A stretch of 64,000 nt of DNA from assembly GCA_963920705.1 (NCBI GenBank), contig OY987228.1, positions 2,682,159-2,746,158 of the forward strand. The letters are read 5' to 3'. Source of the DNA: Odiellus spinosus. Its lineage: Eukaryota; Arthropoda; Arachnida; Opiliones; Phalangiidae. Positions 11,770 through 22,395 of this stretch are shown in pieces. The notes beneath the pieces were generated by a model, which had not been told where the DNA came from, ran no database searches, and saw only the letters and a program-made list of their open reading frames with translations. The position numbers were made by a program, and so were the translations under genes. Position 1 is the stretch's first letter. Each line of letters opens with the position of its first letter.

Positions 11770-11902
11770 TAGTGTCGGAAGTGGTTAGGTAGTATTACGT
11801 TTCAGTCGCGTTCTCCGTTTTCCGTCGCGTTCTTCGTTTTCCGTCGCGTTCTCCGTTTTCCAGTCAGTATTCCAGACATACCTCAACAGGCCTTTCCGAG
11901 CT

Positions 11903-12721
11903 ATGGCGGACCAAACAGTACGTCAGACTCCCGTGGCCTTTCAAGTAGCTACACCTGAGCCTTTCAACTTCGCACGTCCGAACGATTGGCCCAAGTGGCG
12001 GCGACGGTTTGAACGATTTCGTTGCGCTTCCGGGTTAAGTTCGCAGCCGGAGGAAGACCAAGTCAATGCGTTGATATACATGATGGGCGACAAAGCGGAA
12101 GACATTTTCATATCATTCACGTTCATAAGCGCGTCAGCAAAGACAGAGTATGATACGGTCATGACACATTTTGAAAATCATTTCATCATACGCAAGAACG
12201 TAATCTACGAGAGAGCCACCTTTAACACAAGAGTTCAACAAGACGGGGAGTCTGTCGAAGAGTTCATAACAATCAGCCGGGCGCAAATTGAAAAATGCAA
12301 CTACGGCCCGTTACAAGACGAGCTATTACGGGACAGAATTGTCGTAGGAGTCCGAGACAAAGCTCTATCTGAGAAAATGCAACTTGACGGTACCCTCACC
12401 TTGGAGAAAGCGATATCGACAGCCCGCCAAGCCGAAGAAATTAGACGACAGCAAAAAGTACTGCACGGGACGCCAGCAAACGTTGACAAACTTAACTATA
12501 CACGACAGACGAATTATCCAACGAGGGGTTTTTCGAACAATCCACCAATCCCGTGCAAGAACTGTGGGAAAAATGAGAGTCACAACCGAGAGAATTGTCC
12601 GGCCAAAAACGCACGATGCCGAAAATGTAGGAAGTTAGGCCACTACGAGAAAGTATGCAGGAAACATCCACCACGATTCAACCGGGAAATCACGACGTCA
12701 CCCGTCCAGGACGACATGTAG
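11903..12721 (+). CDS. gag: Gypsy Gag (272 aa)
   Basis: Retrotransposon capsid/nucleocapsid protein. The N-terminal part contains PEPFNFARPNDWPKWRRRFERF-like capsid sequence (a conserved opening also seen at 20857-20171). The C-terminus has two zinc knuckles at about residues 217-252: the first is C-x2-C-x5-H-x4-C and the second the canonical C-x2-C-x4-H-x4-C. The ORF ends in an amber codon (12719-12721), and the protease frame continues in phase directly after it. Gag-Pol was therefore either one frame now interrupted, or used read-through. The start ATG at 11903 follows a pyrimidine-rich leader. The ORF itself is undamaged. Confidence 0.88.
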   Translation: MADQTVRQTPVAFQVATPEPFNFARPNDWPKWRRRFERFRCASGLSSQPEEDQVNALIYMMGDKAEDIFISFTFISASAKTEYDTVMTHFENHFIIRKNVIYERATFNTRVQQDGESVEEFITISRAQIEKCNYGPLQDELLRDRIVVGVRDKALSEKMQLDGTLTLEKAISTARQAEEIRRQQKVLHGTPANVDKLNYTRQTNYPTRGFSNNPPIPCKNCGKNESHNRENCPAKNARCRKCRKLGHYEKVCRKHPPRFNREITTSPVQDDM

Positions 12722-13054
12722 GTTGCCCAGGATGACATATTTTTGGGCGAAATGACCGGAGATACGCACGAAGGACGATGGATGGTACACGTGGCCGTCA
12801 ACGGCCGAGAAGTTCTATTTAAAATAGACACAGGAGCTGACGTAAGCGCAATTCCGGAAAGTCTGTATGAAACCACCTTCCAGGAGACGCCTTTAACAAA
12901 GTCAGACCGACGTCTGTATGGTCCAGGAAAGAAAGAGCTCCACTGTAAAGGAATACTAGTCGCTGAACTATTAAGCGGGAACATGACCGCTCATGAGAAA
13001 ATCTACGTCATAGAAGGGTTACAAGTACCACTACTCAGCTTAAAAGCAAGCTAA
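12722..13054 (+). pseudogene. pol: Gypsy protease region
   Basis: Retropepsin-type aspartic protease segment, in frame with gag across one stop. The active-site motif is FKIDTGADVSAIP (DTGA, near 12823-12860). It ends at an in-frame TAA (13052-13054), and the RT segment continues in the same frame. The protease fold would need to dimerise to act. The stops on both sides mean it is not made as part of a polyprotein unless they are read through. Confidence 0.8.
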
Positions 13055-13969
13055 AATCTTCGAAAAATTAAAAGAATCAACGAAATCCAACTAACGGAAT
13101 TGTCAAACATGCACCCGATGGACGAATTCCCCATGCTGTTCACGGGTTTGGGAAGAGTGAAACGAGAACACAAAATAAAGCTAAAGCCTGGAGCTGAACC
13201 ATATGCCGTAGTCGCCCCAAGAAGAGTAGCCATTCTTCTCCTCCCTAAAGTTGAGGCCGAACTGAAGCGCATGGTGACGTTGGGAGTCATCAGCAAAATC
13301 GACGAAGCAACGGAATGGTGCGCTCCGATGGTTGTAGTTACCAAGGATACTGGAGAACTGCGCATTTGTGTCGATTTCACAAAATTAAACACTCATATCC
13401 AACGAGAGATGTACCAAATACCGGCAGTGGAACACACGCTAGGAAGGCTGTCCGGAGCGAAAATCTTCTCCAAGCTCGATTGCAATTCGGGGTATTGGCA
13501 AGTACCTTTGCACCCTGAATCAATACCCTTGACCACTTTCATCACTCCGTTTGGACGGTATTGTTGTAATTGTCTTCCATTCGGGCTAACATCGGCATCC
13601 GAGCATTACCTGAGTCAAATGGCCTCGTATATCGAAGGGATTCCTAACACCGTATGCCTACAGGAAGATATCCTAGTGTGGGGTAAAGACGCTGAGGAAC
13701 ACGACAGATACTTAAAAGCCATCCTGGAGAGATTAACAAACAATGGAATCACGCTGAACAAAAAGAAATGTCAATTCGGAGTAAACCGGATTAAATTCCT
13801 GGGACATATAATCGAAGCATCTGGCATTAGTCCCGACGAGGAAAAAATCCGAGCCATCACGGACTTGAGAACCCCAACTGACATTCCAGAACTAAGACGA
13901 CTACTGGGTATGGTTATAACTACCTGGGCAAATTTATCCCGCAAATGGCCGAAAAATTACAGCCCTTGA
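13055..13969 (+). pseudogene. pol: Gypsy reverse transcriptase, catalytic box altered
   Basis: RT domain with recognisable fingers (LRICVDFTKLN), palm (FSKLDCNSGYWQ, LPFGLTSASE) and thumb segments. The catalytic YxDD box reads CLQEDIL, so the first Asp is Glu and the leading Tyr is absent; activity is doubtful. The frame runs to 13969, but homology shifts frame near 13910 (just after ELRRLLG), where a small indel moves the rest of the connection domain into another frame. Upstream it is in phase with the protease. Confidence 0.85.
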
Positions 13970-14948
13970 ACAGTTTGTTAAGCTCGAAGAATGCGTGGAT
14001 CTGGGGACCAAATCAAGAAAAAGCGTTCGAATTCATCAAGAAGACATTAACAAGCAAACCAATCCTTGGCATTTATGATCCCATGAAACCAACAACCGTA
14101 TCTGCCGACGCTTCAAGCTAGGGATTCGGAGCGATTTTGAAACAAGAGCAATCCGACGGAACCCAGAAAGTCATTGCCTTTGCGTCAAAGACCTTATCTT
14201 CAACCGAGAAGCGCTATGCGCAAATTGAGAAAGAGGCCTACGCGTAACCTGGGCATGTAAACGATTCGAGGATTTCATCACCGGAATATCATTCACTTTA
14301 GAGATCGACCACCAGCCCCTGGTAGCCATACTACAGACAAAGCTATTGGATGACCTTTCTCCAAGACTCCAGAGGCTACGCCTCCGGATGATGCGTTATT
14401 CCTACAAGGTCATTTTTACACCAGGCAAACTACTAATCCCAGCGGACACGTTGTCAAGGTCACCACTGAAAACCATTGACGAAAACGAACTTCAACAAGA
14501 GATCGGAGCTTACCTACAATTGGTATTAAGAAATCTTCCTGTTACCGATTCTAAACTGGGTGAAATACTGCAGGCGCAACAGGAACACCCATCATGCAAC
14601 AAATTGCATCGATATAATACTATAGGATGGCCAGACAAGAAAAGAATCCCAAATGATTGCATTGAGTACTTCCCTTACAGAAATGAAATCACGGTCCAAG
14701 ACGGATTGCTAATGAAAGGAAATCAACTAATTATCCCACCAAAGCTACGTGAAGAAATCATGAATAGGATTCATGACGGACATTTCTGAATAGCCAAATG
14801 CCGTGAGAGAGCCAAGCAATCTGTTTGGTGGCCACATATATCTTTAAAAATTCAAGAAAAGATCAGCCGCTGCGAGACAAGCTTAAAGGAATCAGTTAAC
14901 CGTCATGAACCGTTAATACTGTCAAGTCTGCCGGAACGTCCTTGGCAG
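13970..14948 (+). pseudogene. pol: Gypsy RNase H and integrase zinc-binding region, broken
   Basis: RNase H sequence with the first catalytic region (VSADASS, about 14097-14117) is followed at once by an in-frame TAG, and a frameshift occurs near 14245. From 14346 an open stretch of 147 residues carries the RNase H end (ADTLSRSP) and the start of the integrase HHCC domain (IHDGHF). That ends in TGA (14787-14789). The remaining zinc-binding part, to about 14940, is readable only piecewise and one of its two Cys appears changed to Ser. Confidence 0.75.
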
Positions 14949-15719
14949 GTGGTAGCCATGGACATATTACACCATGCGGGCAAGTATTATTTGGTCATAA
15001 TTGATTACTATTCAAGATACATCGAAATCGAGAAGATGAAAGATCAAACTACAAGGACCGTAATCAACATCACTAAAAACGTCTTTTCAAGGCACGGCAT
15101 TCCGGAAGTAATACGTAGTGACAACGGAACCAATTTATCAGCAACAAGAACGATCGAATTTCAAGAGTACGCAAAGAAGTCAGGTTTTGTTTCACTCACT
15201 AGCAGCCCCAAATATCCACAAAGCAACGGTCTACCCGAAGCAGCAGTAAAGACCGTGAAATCCCTTCTAAAAAAATCCGAAGACATATCAGAAGGACTAT
15301 TAGCGTATAGGACGACACCAATAAAAAACGGATTCAGCCCAGCACAACTCCTGATGAACCGACGGTTGAGGAAAACTCTACCAACCACATCCGCCTCCTT
15401 ACGTCCATCCATCCCGCCAATGCAGATTGTACGAGAAATAGAGCTATCCTTAAAAACCAATCAAAAACGAAATTATGACCGGCACCATGGCGTCCGGGAA
15501 CTCAATGAATTACATCCTGGAACGAGAGTATGGATTATAGACATGAGAAGAGAAGGAGTGATAATCAGAAGAGCGGAAGAGCCCCGATATTATGTGGTGT
15601 CAACCACAAAAGGCAATCTTCGCCGAAATCGATTTCATCTGCTAGCCTTACCAGAATGTAAAGAGAAGACACTCGAAGAGTTCGAGCAAACGTCGGATAT
15701 TGGTCCAGAGGACATATAA
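14949..15719 (+). CDS. pol: Gypsy integrase core (256 aa, partial polyprotein)
   Basis: Integrase catalytic core of the rve type. The first Asp is in AMDILHHAGKYYLV, the second in VIRSDNGTN, and the Glu in NGLPEAAVKTV, giving the DDE triad with usual spacing. A C-terminal chromodomain-like or basic tail follows (to 15719). Beyond the stop, a TRSGRISKPVIKF-type tail typical of this gypsy clade can be read in another frame near 15935-15995, so at least one frameshift separates it. This is the best preserved pol segment of the element. Confidence 0.85.
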   Translation: MVAMDILHHAGKYYLVIIDYYSRYIEIEKMKDQTTRTVINITKNVFSRHGIPEVIRSDNGTNLSATRTIEFQEYAKKSGFVSLTSSPKYPQSNGLPEAAVKTVKSLLKKSEDISEGLLAYRTTPIKNGFSPAQLLMNRRLRKTLPTTSASLRPSIPPMQIVREIELSLKTNQKRNYDRHHGVRELNELHPGTRVWIIDMRREGVIIRRAEEPRYYVVSTTKGNLRRNRFHLLALPECKEKTLEEFEQTSDIGPEDI

Positions 15720-16052
15720 GCCCTAACAGTAGTAACTCCAGAACAAGCATCGAAATCCCTGAAATCAACCGGCCCATATCCATCCCGATCCGGCCAGTCA
15801 ACCAAGGACAACAACCAATCAGCCAACCAGCAGTCGACCATGGAATCATAGTTAACAACAGAACGCCTACATCCGGATCTGGAAGTGACCAACAACAGTC
15901 GGAAATCGGTTCCGACGTAAGAGATTATGGAACCATGACACGGAGTGGCAGAATCTCAAAACCCGTAATTAAGTTCGATCAAACGAAAAGTGTATAATAT
16001 TAAGTTACTAATTATTGGAACAAAAAGAAAACATATTAACTAAGAAAGGAGA

Positions 16053-16243
16053 TGTGTAATATTGACCTTTGATACCACTATTATTTGTTATCAGATAAAT
16101 CCCATGACTCCACAATATGCTTGTATAAAAAGCCCTGTTGTTGTGCTTCGCGGGTCACTCGTACTTCGACACGCGTCGTGTAAATAAAGACTTTTAATCA
16201 ATATTAAAACCTTGTGTATATTATTTTAGTGCGAACTAAAACA
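16053..16243 (+). repeat. 3' LTR (191 bp)
   Basis: Starts TGTGTAATATTGACC and ends GAACTAAAACA. It contains TATAAAAAG and an AATAAA signal within GTAAATAAAGAC. The target duplication TAGAG follows at 16244-16248. Confidence 0.9.
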
Positions 16244-16249
16244 TAGAGT

Positions 16250-16764
16250 ACTCGAATAAACCGAGGCGATTGAATGTAAATCGCATTACCTAGAAATGTG
16301 GCCAATTTAATATATTAAGTCACTGTAAAAACATTTCACAATGAGAGTTCTAGGGATTAAATATCACTTGAGTTGGACTTCATATCCTGCCAAGTGCTCG
16401 ATTACACATGAAATTTATAGTTTAACGTTCTCAATCTCTACTTTTTTAAAATACTTGAGTTTTGCGACTAGGATGTGCTTTAGATCCAATAGCTTCGTCA
16501 TTACAACTACGTAATAACGTAGCTATTAAGTAGTTGGCCAATTATTGAAGTCTGTATCTAAAGCACGTCTAACTTAATTGTAATAAAAAATAAAGATTTA
16601 GAATGTTAAATAGGATATACGAAACGGAAATTGATGTCGGCGAGTTAAATAAACGGCCACATACTTCTGGTCTCCATAATTATGTTCTCTTGCTTTAAAG
16701 AATTGTTTCGCTTTCCATGCTCATTTTTTGTCGATGCGATTCAATATTATAAATTTAATCTCTA
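16250..16764. other. AT-rich spacer, nothing recognised
   Basis: Unique AT-rich sequence between the gypsy insertion and the TTAGG-like block. No ORF, RNA gene or repeat partner was seen in the window. Confidence 0.5.
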
Positions 16765-17205
16765 GCTCGTCCCTCTTGTAATATTTTAGGTAAGGCTAGG
16801 TTAGTTAATCCCTCGACCTCCCCCGTCCATCTGGTAATCTTTAAGGCGAGGTTAGGTTAGTTAATCCCTCTAATTAGCCAATCCCTCCAACTAGTTAATC
16901 CTTAGCTCGGGCTATTTGTAATATTTTAGGTAAGGCTAGGTTAGGTTAGTTAATTCCTCGAATTAGCCCATCGTTCCAACTAGTTAATCCCTCGGGTTAC
17001 CCATTCCATCAAGTAATCTTTAAGGTTAAATTAGGTTAATTAAACCCTGGAAATAGCCCATACCTCCAACTAGGTAATCCCTATAACTCGGGCTAACCCG
17101 TTCCTCTTGTAGTATTTTAGATAAGATTAGTTTAGGTTAGTTAATCAATTGAACTAGCCCATCCCTGTTTTACAACTAAGGTAAGATTAGGTTAGTTAAT
17201 CTCTG
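16765..17205 (+). repeat. TTAGG-like tandem block
   Basis: About five imperfect units of roughly 60-100 bp combining TTGTAATATTTTAGGTAAGG, CTAGGTTAGGTTAG and TTAATCCCTCG. The core resembles the insect telomere repeat TTAGG but is too degenerate to be a functional telomere. Inverse fragments of the same block occur near 63138-63260, and a related GGTTAGGTTAGG stretch ends the hairpin element near 8940-8955. Confidence 0.65.
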
Positions 17206-17393
17206 CCTTTCGAGATTTGTACCAGGGTCTCAATTACGAATAGATTGAAGCCTCAATTAAACGCTTTAATTTTTATTCAGCATTAGTAAGAATTAAGGTT
17301 CAATAAACCTATAAAGCAAAATAGTGAAATGTGGAAAAAGGTGTATATTTTTGGTGGAAAAAGGTGTATATTTTTGGTGAAAAAAGGGCAGAA

Positions 17394-17900
17394 ATTATAC
17401 AAAAAAGAGGTTGCTTCGCACCCTTAAAAAAACTCTTTATCTAACTCGAATCAAACCCGTGAAGGGACAGAAATTATTTGTTAGAGAAAGAGCAATTTCA
17501 TGTCTTTAAAATTATAGTTAGTAGATTTAGTCTAATACTTCAAAGATTTTATTACTATTATATATTTTCCAAAAAACGGATAAAGACGACCTAGTTAACC
17601 TTCCTCTCCCATTGATGTTAATTTTAAATTCTATCAGTATCACTAATAAAATTAGCTAAAGATGGAGATCCTTTAATGTATATATATTTATCATTAGTCC
17701 TAGGTCGTCTTTATCAGTTTTTTGGAAAATATATAATAGTAATAAAATCATTGAAGTATTAGACTAAATCTACTAACTATAATTTTAAAGACATGAAATT
17801 GCTCTTTCTCTAACAAATAATTTCTGTCCCTTCACGGGTTTGATTCGAGTTAGATAAAGAGTTTTTTTAAGGGTGCCAAGCAACCTCTTTTTTGTATAAT
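17394..17900. mobile_element. Fold-back MITE, ~200-bp arms
   Basis: The left arm starts ATTATACAAAAAAGAGG, and the right arm ends with the inverse at 17900. The arms (about 17394-17593 and 17700-17900) are near-perfect inverse copies around a ~105-bp spacer. They include CCCGTGAAGGGACAGAAATT, a block also found in the larger fold-back element at 60001-60930, so the two belong to one family. There is no coding capacity. Confidence 0.8.
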
Positions 17901-18259
17901 ATATATATACGAGGATTCTGGCACGGACGGTGCCTTAAGTTTTTACTTTCGATTTCTAGAGGGGTTTCCAAAATTACGATATATCCATATCTATTTACTT
18001 TTAATATTAAATTTCACCTCCTATAAAAGGGGTTTTTATAAATGGGGAGCAAAGATTATCCTAATCTCTCTCTTTCTATCTCGATAACGTTTTTCTGATT
18101 TCTATCTTTTCTTAAAAAGTACGGGAGTTGAATTATACTACGGTCTTCTAGACTTTGATCTCAACAACAAGCCGACATTTAGATTTGGGGTACGAATAAT
18201 TCCCTGAGTGGTCAAACGATAAAACAAAATATAACGATAAAAAAAATACTCAACACTGC
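17901..18259. other. Spacer, nothing recognised
   Basis: Short TA repeat, then AT-rich and pyrimidine-rich unique sequence. No gene was found. Confidence 0.5.
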
Positions 18260-19560
18260 CTGTGTTTTTACGAAAAAGTTGGGTTCGGGGGCCGTCGTTT
18301 CTCTCGGATTAGCTGGATTTTGTTGCGTAACAGTAGAGCCGTATCCATTCCTGTACCAATCGGTTTCACTGGCTCTCTCCTTGAGGGGTTAGACGGGGTT
18401 TCTCGGACAGCTTGCGGGGTGGCAACTTCGTTGAAATTAGTTACGGCACGGTCTCTCGGGTAGGTACTCACACATGCTCCGACGAGTGGTCGTCCGGTTT
18501 CTTGGGGTCTCGAGGGGGGATCTTGTTTGACTTCAGTAATTCTCGTCCTTCGTCGTCGTGTTTTTAGTTTGAGGGATTTCTTGGTTTCGACGCCATATAG
18601 CGGGGGAGGCTCCTTTCCTTCGTGGATTGAATATCGTCAGCGGGGATCATCGGATTCTGGAGGGCGAATCGGAATTCTTTGTGGCCTAGGTGGCTCTCTT
18701 TCATTAGTATTGCGATGAGGTTCGACCCATTTTATCTTCTAAGTTATAGCGGGAACTGATTTCTTCTAAGTTATTTCGCGAGTTAAAGTTTTCGACAGCG
18801 ACTATGTCCCGAAGGATCGCGGATAAAAAAAATGGCAGAGTCCGGACCCTTAGTTTAAGCGGGCTCCATCATCGCCCTCAGCGCAGCGCGCTGGGCTTCT
18901 AGGGGGTGATCAGTGGTTCCTTTCGAGATCTCCACGTCGAAGTGATTTTACCTTCGCCATTTTCTCTCCTTTATGCCTAGGATGGGGGAAAGCGTAGCGC
19001 GTGGATCTTCGCCAGTTGCAGTTTTGCTTTTCCTGGCGTGGCTTTGCGTACGTTAGGTTCGGGGGGGGGGAGGGAAAAAAGGACGCTCTGGTTCTTGTCC
19101 GGGCCATCCGTTCACCTCTCTCGACGCCTGCTACCGCGTGCCTCGTGACGTATCCCTTTCGTTTCTTAGTACTCTGCAGGGTCGATCTGAATTCTCTGTG
19201 GAAGATAGACGGGGGGATCTTTAGGGCATCGTTTTCTCTTCGTATTCGGCGCCAATGGGCCTACGCCTTTGTTAGGGATGAATCTTCAGGTTGGGATGGT
19301 GGGGTGAAACGCTGTCCGAGAGTTTTTTCCCAGGTTTTTTGGAAAAGTTTGGGGAATTTGAGGTGACCATGAACGTGAAGGTCGATGTCATCTCGATAAT
19401 TCCTTGAGGAGGTTATGCAGTGGGGTTGTATTGGTATCGTTTTGTAGAGATAGGGTCACATGAAGTTTTACTTTGTCTAGAGGGGATCTTTAGCATTGGG
19501 GTTTCTTAGAGTTCGCTAAATTTCGGTTATCCGGTCCTTTGTTAAGAAGGAAATGGGGTT
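18260..19560 (-). other. GC-richer block with broken minus-strand ORF, origin unknown
   Basis: Markedly more GC-rich than its surroundings. On the minus strand a frame runs from about 18718 to 18268 with one stop, encoding an Arg/Pro/Thr-rich stretch (for example PPRPQRIPIRPPESDD, then TYPRDRAVTNFNEVATPQ). A further basic stretch lies at 19107-18910. The composition recalls the disordered parts of retroelement Gag proteins, but there is no zinc knuckle or enzyme motif to confirm that. The plus-strand ORFs at 18527 and 19001 look like shadows. Confidence 0.35.
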
Positions 19561-19884
19561 TTTATATTTTTCCCGTTTTTAAGTTAAAATAGTTTCTTTT
19601 AAAGGGAAGGTGACACATAATAAATACAAAAAATAGGCTTATAATACACATTAATTACAAAAATCGAAAATTTGAGGGTTATAGTGGGGGTGAACTATGT
19701 GACGGGGTCACAAGGACTGTCTGCGTTTTTAAAACCCGTTTAAAGTCACCCTTCTTCTAGCTTGGCAGACGACGTTGACCCTAACAAATTGTACAGTCAA
19801 AGCCAGGCTGTGTGCATAAGGGAAGAGCATTTTAAAGGGGCAAATAACAGGACAGGTCCAAACTTTGGTGTAAAGCTTTTTCCA

Positions 19885-20020
19885 CCATTTTAATGCTTCT
19901 TAAACAAATTTTGATGCTTCTTAAACAATTTTTAATCGTTCTTAAATAATTTTAAATGCTTCTAAAACAATTTTAATGCGTCTTAAACAAATTTAATGCT
20001 TATCAAAAAAAGGTCAATGA
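19885..20020 (+). repeat. ~22-bp minisatellite (about 6 units)
   Basis: Imperfect repeats of ATGCTTCTTAAACAATTTTA. The flanks (19560-19884) are unique and gene-free as far as I can see. Confidence 0.7.
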
Positions 20021-20170
20021 TTCTTATAAGTGGTTCAAATTGTTTATCGCTTTGTGGTATTTCGTCTTGGTTTAGCGCCAATGGTTTCAATCGTAGCTTC
20101 GACTCGTTTGGGTGTTGTCTGCAATCTTCGGCGTACTGTACTTCTAGTCATACGCCTAGGCTCCTCATCG

Positions 20171-20857
20171 TCACACACCATAAGAATTGTAACTTGCCTT
20201 TCCCGTGTGGTTATTATCTCTCGATAACTGTGGATTCCCTTTTGACTTGTATTTTCGAGAGCCTAGCTTCTCTATGATGGCTGGATTTCCTTCGTTTTGT
20301 CTTCCGCCGTGTAATACTTTTAGTTGTCTTCGAATTTCTTCTGCTTGACGAGCTGTCGAAATTGCTTTTTCTAGCGTGAGGGTACCATCTAGCTGCATCT
20401 TTTCTGATAGCGCTTTGTCCCGTACTCCTACTACTATTCGGTCCCTTAGAAGTTCATCCTGTAATGCTCCATAATTACATTTTTCTATTTGGGTACGGCA
20501 TGCCGTTATAAATTCCTCGACTAGCTCTCCATCGTGCTGAATTCTTGAATTAAACGTAGCTCTCTCGTAGATAATATTCTTACGAATAATAAAATGATCT
20601 TCAAACTTTTGCAAGACTATTGCATAGTCCTTTTTCTCCTCATCATTAGCAAATATGAATGAGATAAAAATATCGTCGGCTTTATCACCCATCATGTAGA
20701 TGATCGCGTTTACTTGTTCCTCCTCCGGCTTGGAGCCTAGGCCAGATGCAAATCGAAAGCGCTCGAACCGTCGTCGCCACTTCGGCCATTCATTCGGACT
20801 AGAGAAATTGAAAGGCTCTGGCGTATTTACTTGAAACGAAGCTTGGTTCTGCTGCAT
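20171..20857 (-). pseudogene. gag: Truncated gypsy Gag (228 aa), relative of 11903-12721
   Basis: The minus-strand ORF starts MQQNQASFQVNTPEPF and matches the Gag at 11903 through its capsid region, including RDRIVVGVRDKALSEKMQLD and the LEKAISTARQAEEIRRQ segment. It stops before the zinc knuckles, and pol is missing. Upstream in its own direction are a TGGTGTCAGAAG primer-binding site (20958-20969) and a candidate 5' LTR (20970-21122), so it is the 5' end of an element whose remainder is deleted. It is a diverged sibling, not a copy of the 11.6-kb insertion. Confidence 0.85.
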
Positions 20858-20969
20858 GATTCTGACGTTCTGAAGCCTTGGCGTATGATGTCACACTCGC
20901 GATTCCTAGAAATACCGCAGGTAACAAAATTACGGAGATAAAGGTTCGACTATAACTCTTCTGACACCA

Positions 20970-21122
20970 TGTTTTGTATGTTGTTTAACTATAAAAAGTT
21001 GATTATAAAATAATATAAAACATTATTAAGAGATCTACATGAGAGAGCCCGACATCATCTGAAGCACTAGATATTGTAGCAGACGCTTTTATACTTTAAG
21101 ACATAGATATAGGGGCTGTACA
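20970..21122 (-). repeat. Candidate 5' LTR of the truncated gypsy element
   Basis: On the minus strand this reads TGTACAGCCCCTATATC...ACATACAAAACA, with TG/CA ends and a TATAAAAG box. It abuts the primer-binding site. It is 153 bp, close to the 152-191 bp of the related LTRs at 11618 and 16053. There is no second LTR in the window. Confidence 0.6.
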
Positions 21123-21826
21123 TAAGACTTTATATTTATACAAGTTGGGAAACCAAAATATAACCTCCCCGACCCCGACGTTAAGGTAATCTAACCTAAA
21201 ATAACCCTACCTAAAATAAAAGATGAAAAGAAATGTAGAGTATTGGATGAGTAGAAGAAACAGCGTGCATTTCAATCATTAATCTCTATTTTACGGAGTA
21301 TAAGTATTTTCCCTTAACCTCAAGGATACAGAGAATGCAAAAGACTCTTTAATATACACACCAAATGAAATGTCCTGCGTAGATTTCTTAATAGACACAC
21401 CAAATGAAATTTATTTTCTAAATATGTAAAATACATGTTCTTATAATATAAATTATCATTAGAGCATAGGCTGTACTGTGTGATTATCTTTGAGATAATC
21501 CACTGATTTGATAAAGACGAAGGATTTAGTCTGGGATGGCAATGAAGACAAGGAATTAAAACGACGAAGATTTTGAAGCAAGTTCCTCTTAGACAAACCA
21601 AGAAATATTGTAGACTGAATGTTTCATTTACAACCCATTTTCGGTAGATGATCGGCAATTACTTCCGGTACAGATTTCGTCTAAAATTCTTGTTTTGACG
21701 TGCTAATAGAGGACCATTACTGATATTTTCATCATGCAAGTGATCCCAGTCATTGGAAGAATCAAAGGATTGAGCTGGTCGAGAGGTTATTTTCCAAACC
21801 GGCTGACAAGACGTTAGCTTCCACTC

Positions 21827-22090
21827 CTATGATAAAAAAAAATATCTTGAATACTGAAATAGACTAATTTCCCTACCGTTAATATTTATACTTGAATAGC
21901 TCCTTTTATGTTTAGAATAACGAGGCCGTATGAAGAACTGTTGAGCTTTTACTGACTGTAAGAATCTCATATGTCGAGTCCGAAAACACTCACTGCTTGC
22001 ATGTTTCAATTCTTCGTAGCCAGGCCGTCTCTTTCTGGTGATAAATGAAAGCCGTGTCGCTGCTCTGTTGACTTCAAATGGTGATGACAT
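21827..22090 (-). CDS. Small conserved ORF, copy 2 (87 aa, unknown)
   Basis: Partner of the 91-aa ORF at 7986-8261 and almost identical in residues 1-84, then divergent because of an indel in the poly-A/T stretch near 21835. It is rich in Arg, Ser, Tyr and Phe. No domain was recognised and the function is unknown. Confidence 0.35.
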   Translation of the reverse strand: MSSPFEVNRAATRLSFITRKRRPGYEELKHASSECFRTRHMRFLQSVKAQQFFIRPRYSKHKRSYSSININGREISLFQYSRYFFLS

Positions 22091-22212
22091 TCTGCGCTGG
22101 TTGATTTTCTCACTTAAGTCACTATAGCTTTCTTTCGTCTGGTCTCGTCTTGTCTCGTCTCGTCTCGTCTCCTGGTCTGCTAACGAAGTTCACTCTACAC
22201 GGCTACTGTTGA

Positions 22213-22395
22213 TTATGAAAATAATCGGAAATGTTTCTTGGTTTTATAGTGGAGAAATCTGAAGCCTATTTTTTTTCCAACATCAGATAACCATTTTTTA
22301 TTTAAAACTGATGTTTTTTTAAACACGGGAAACCTACTGTACTTCTGTCGAAGGGGAGTTTTCACGACTATAATTTTTCTTAAGATGTTTAACAT
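22213..22395 (-). CDS. Possible upstream ORF of the hairpin element (60 aa, unknown)
   Basis: Begins MLNILRKIIVVKTPL and contains NKKWLSDVGKKIGFRF. The same frame is present in copy 1 (from about 7727), but truncated by a stop. It precedes the 87-aa ORF by about 120 bp in the same direction. It is Lys-rich with no recognised motif. It may be part of a spliced product with the downstream ORF; this is inference. Confidence 0.25.
   Translation of the reverse strand: MLNILRKIIVVKTPLRQKYSRFPVFKKTSVLNKKWLSDVGKKIGFRFLHYKTKKHFRLFS

Larger units (their letters stand above)
11618..16243 (+). mobile_element. Ty3/gypsy LTR retrotransposon, full-span but decayed
   Basis: Two related LTRs (11618-11769 and 16053-16243), both starting TGTGTAAT and ending AAAACA, are flanked by the 5-bp duplication TAGAG (11613-11617 and 16244-16248). 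A primer-binding-like TAGTGTCGGAAG follows the 5' LTR directly; an equivalent TGGTGTCAGAAG is found in the truncated relative near 20963. A purine tract (AAGAAAGGAG) precedes the 3' LTR. Inside are gag, protease, RT, RNase H and integrase, largely in one frame but broken by stops and frameshifts. Copying from its own proteins is not expected. Confidence 0.92.

Noticed and set aside
12301..13392. Minus-strand ORFs of 60-113 aa opposite the gypsy gag/pol
   Set aside because: Shadow frames of the real plus-strand genes.
19745..19895. Possible THAP-like end (AVCIREEHF ... LFPPF)
   Set aside because: Cys-His spacing is wrong for a THAP finger (four residues instead of two) and there is no N-terminal half.
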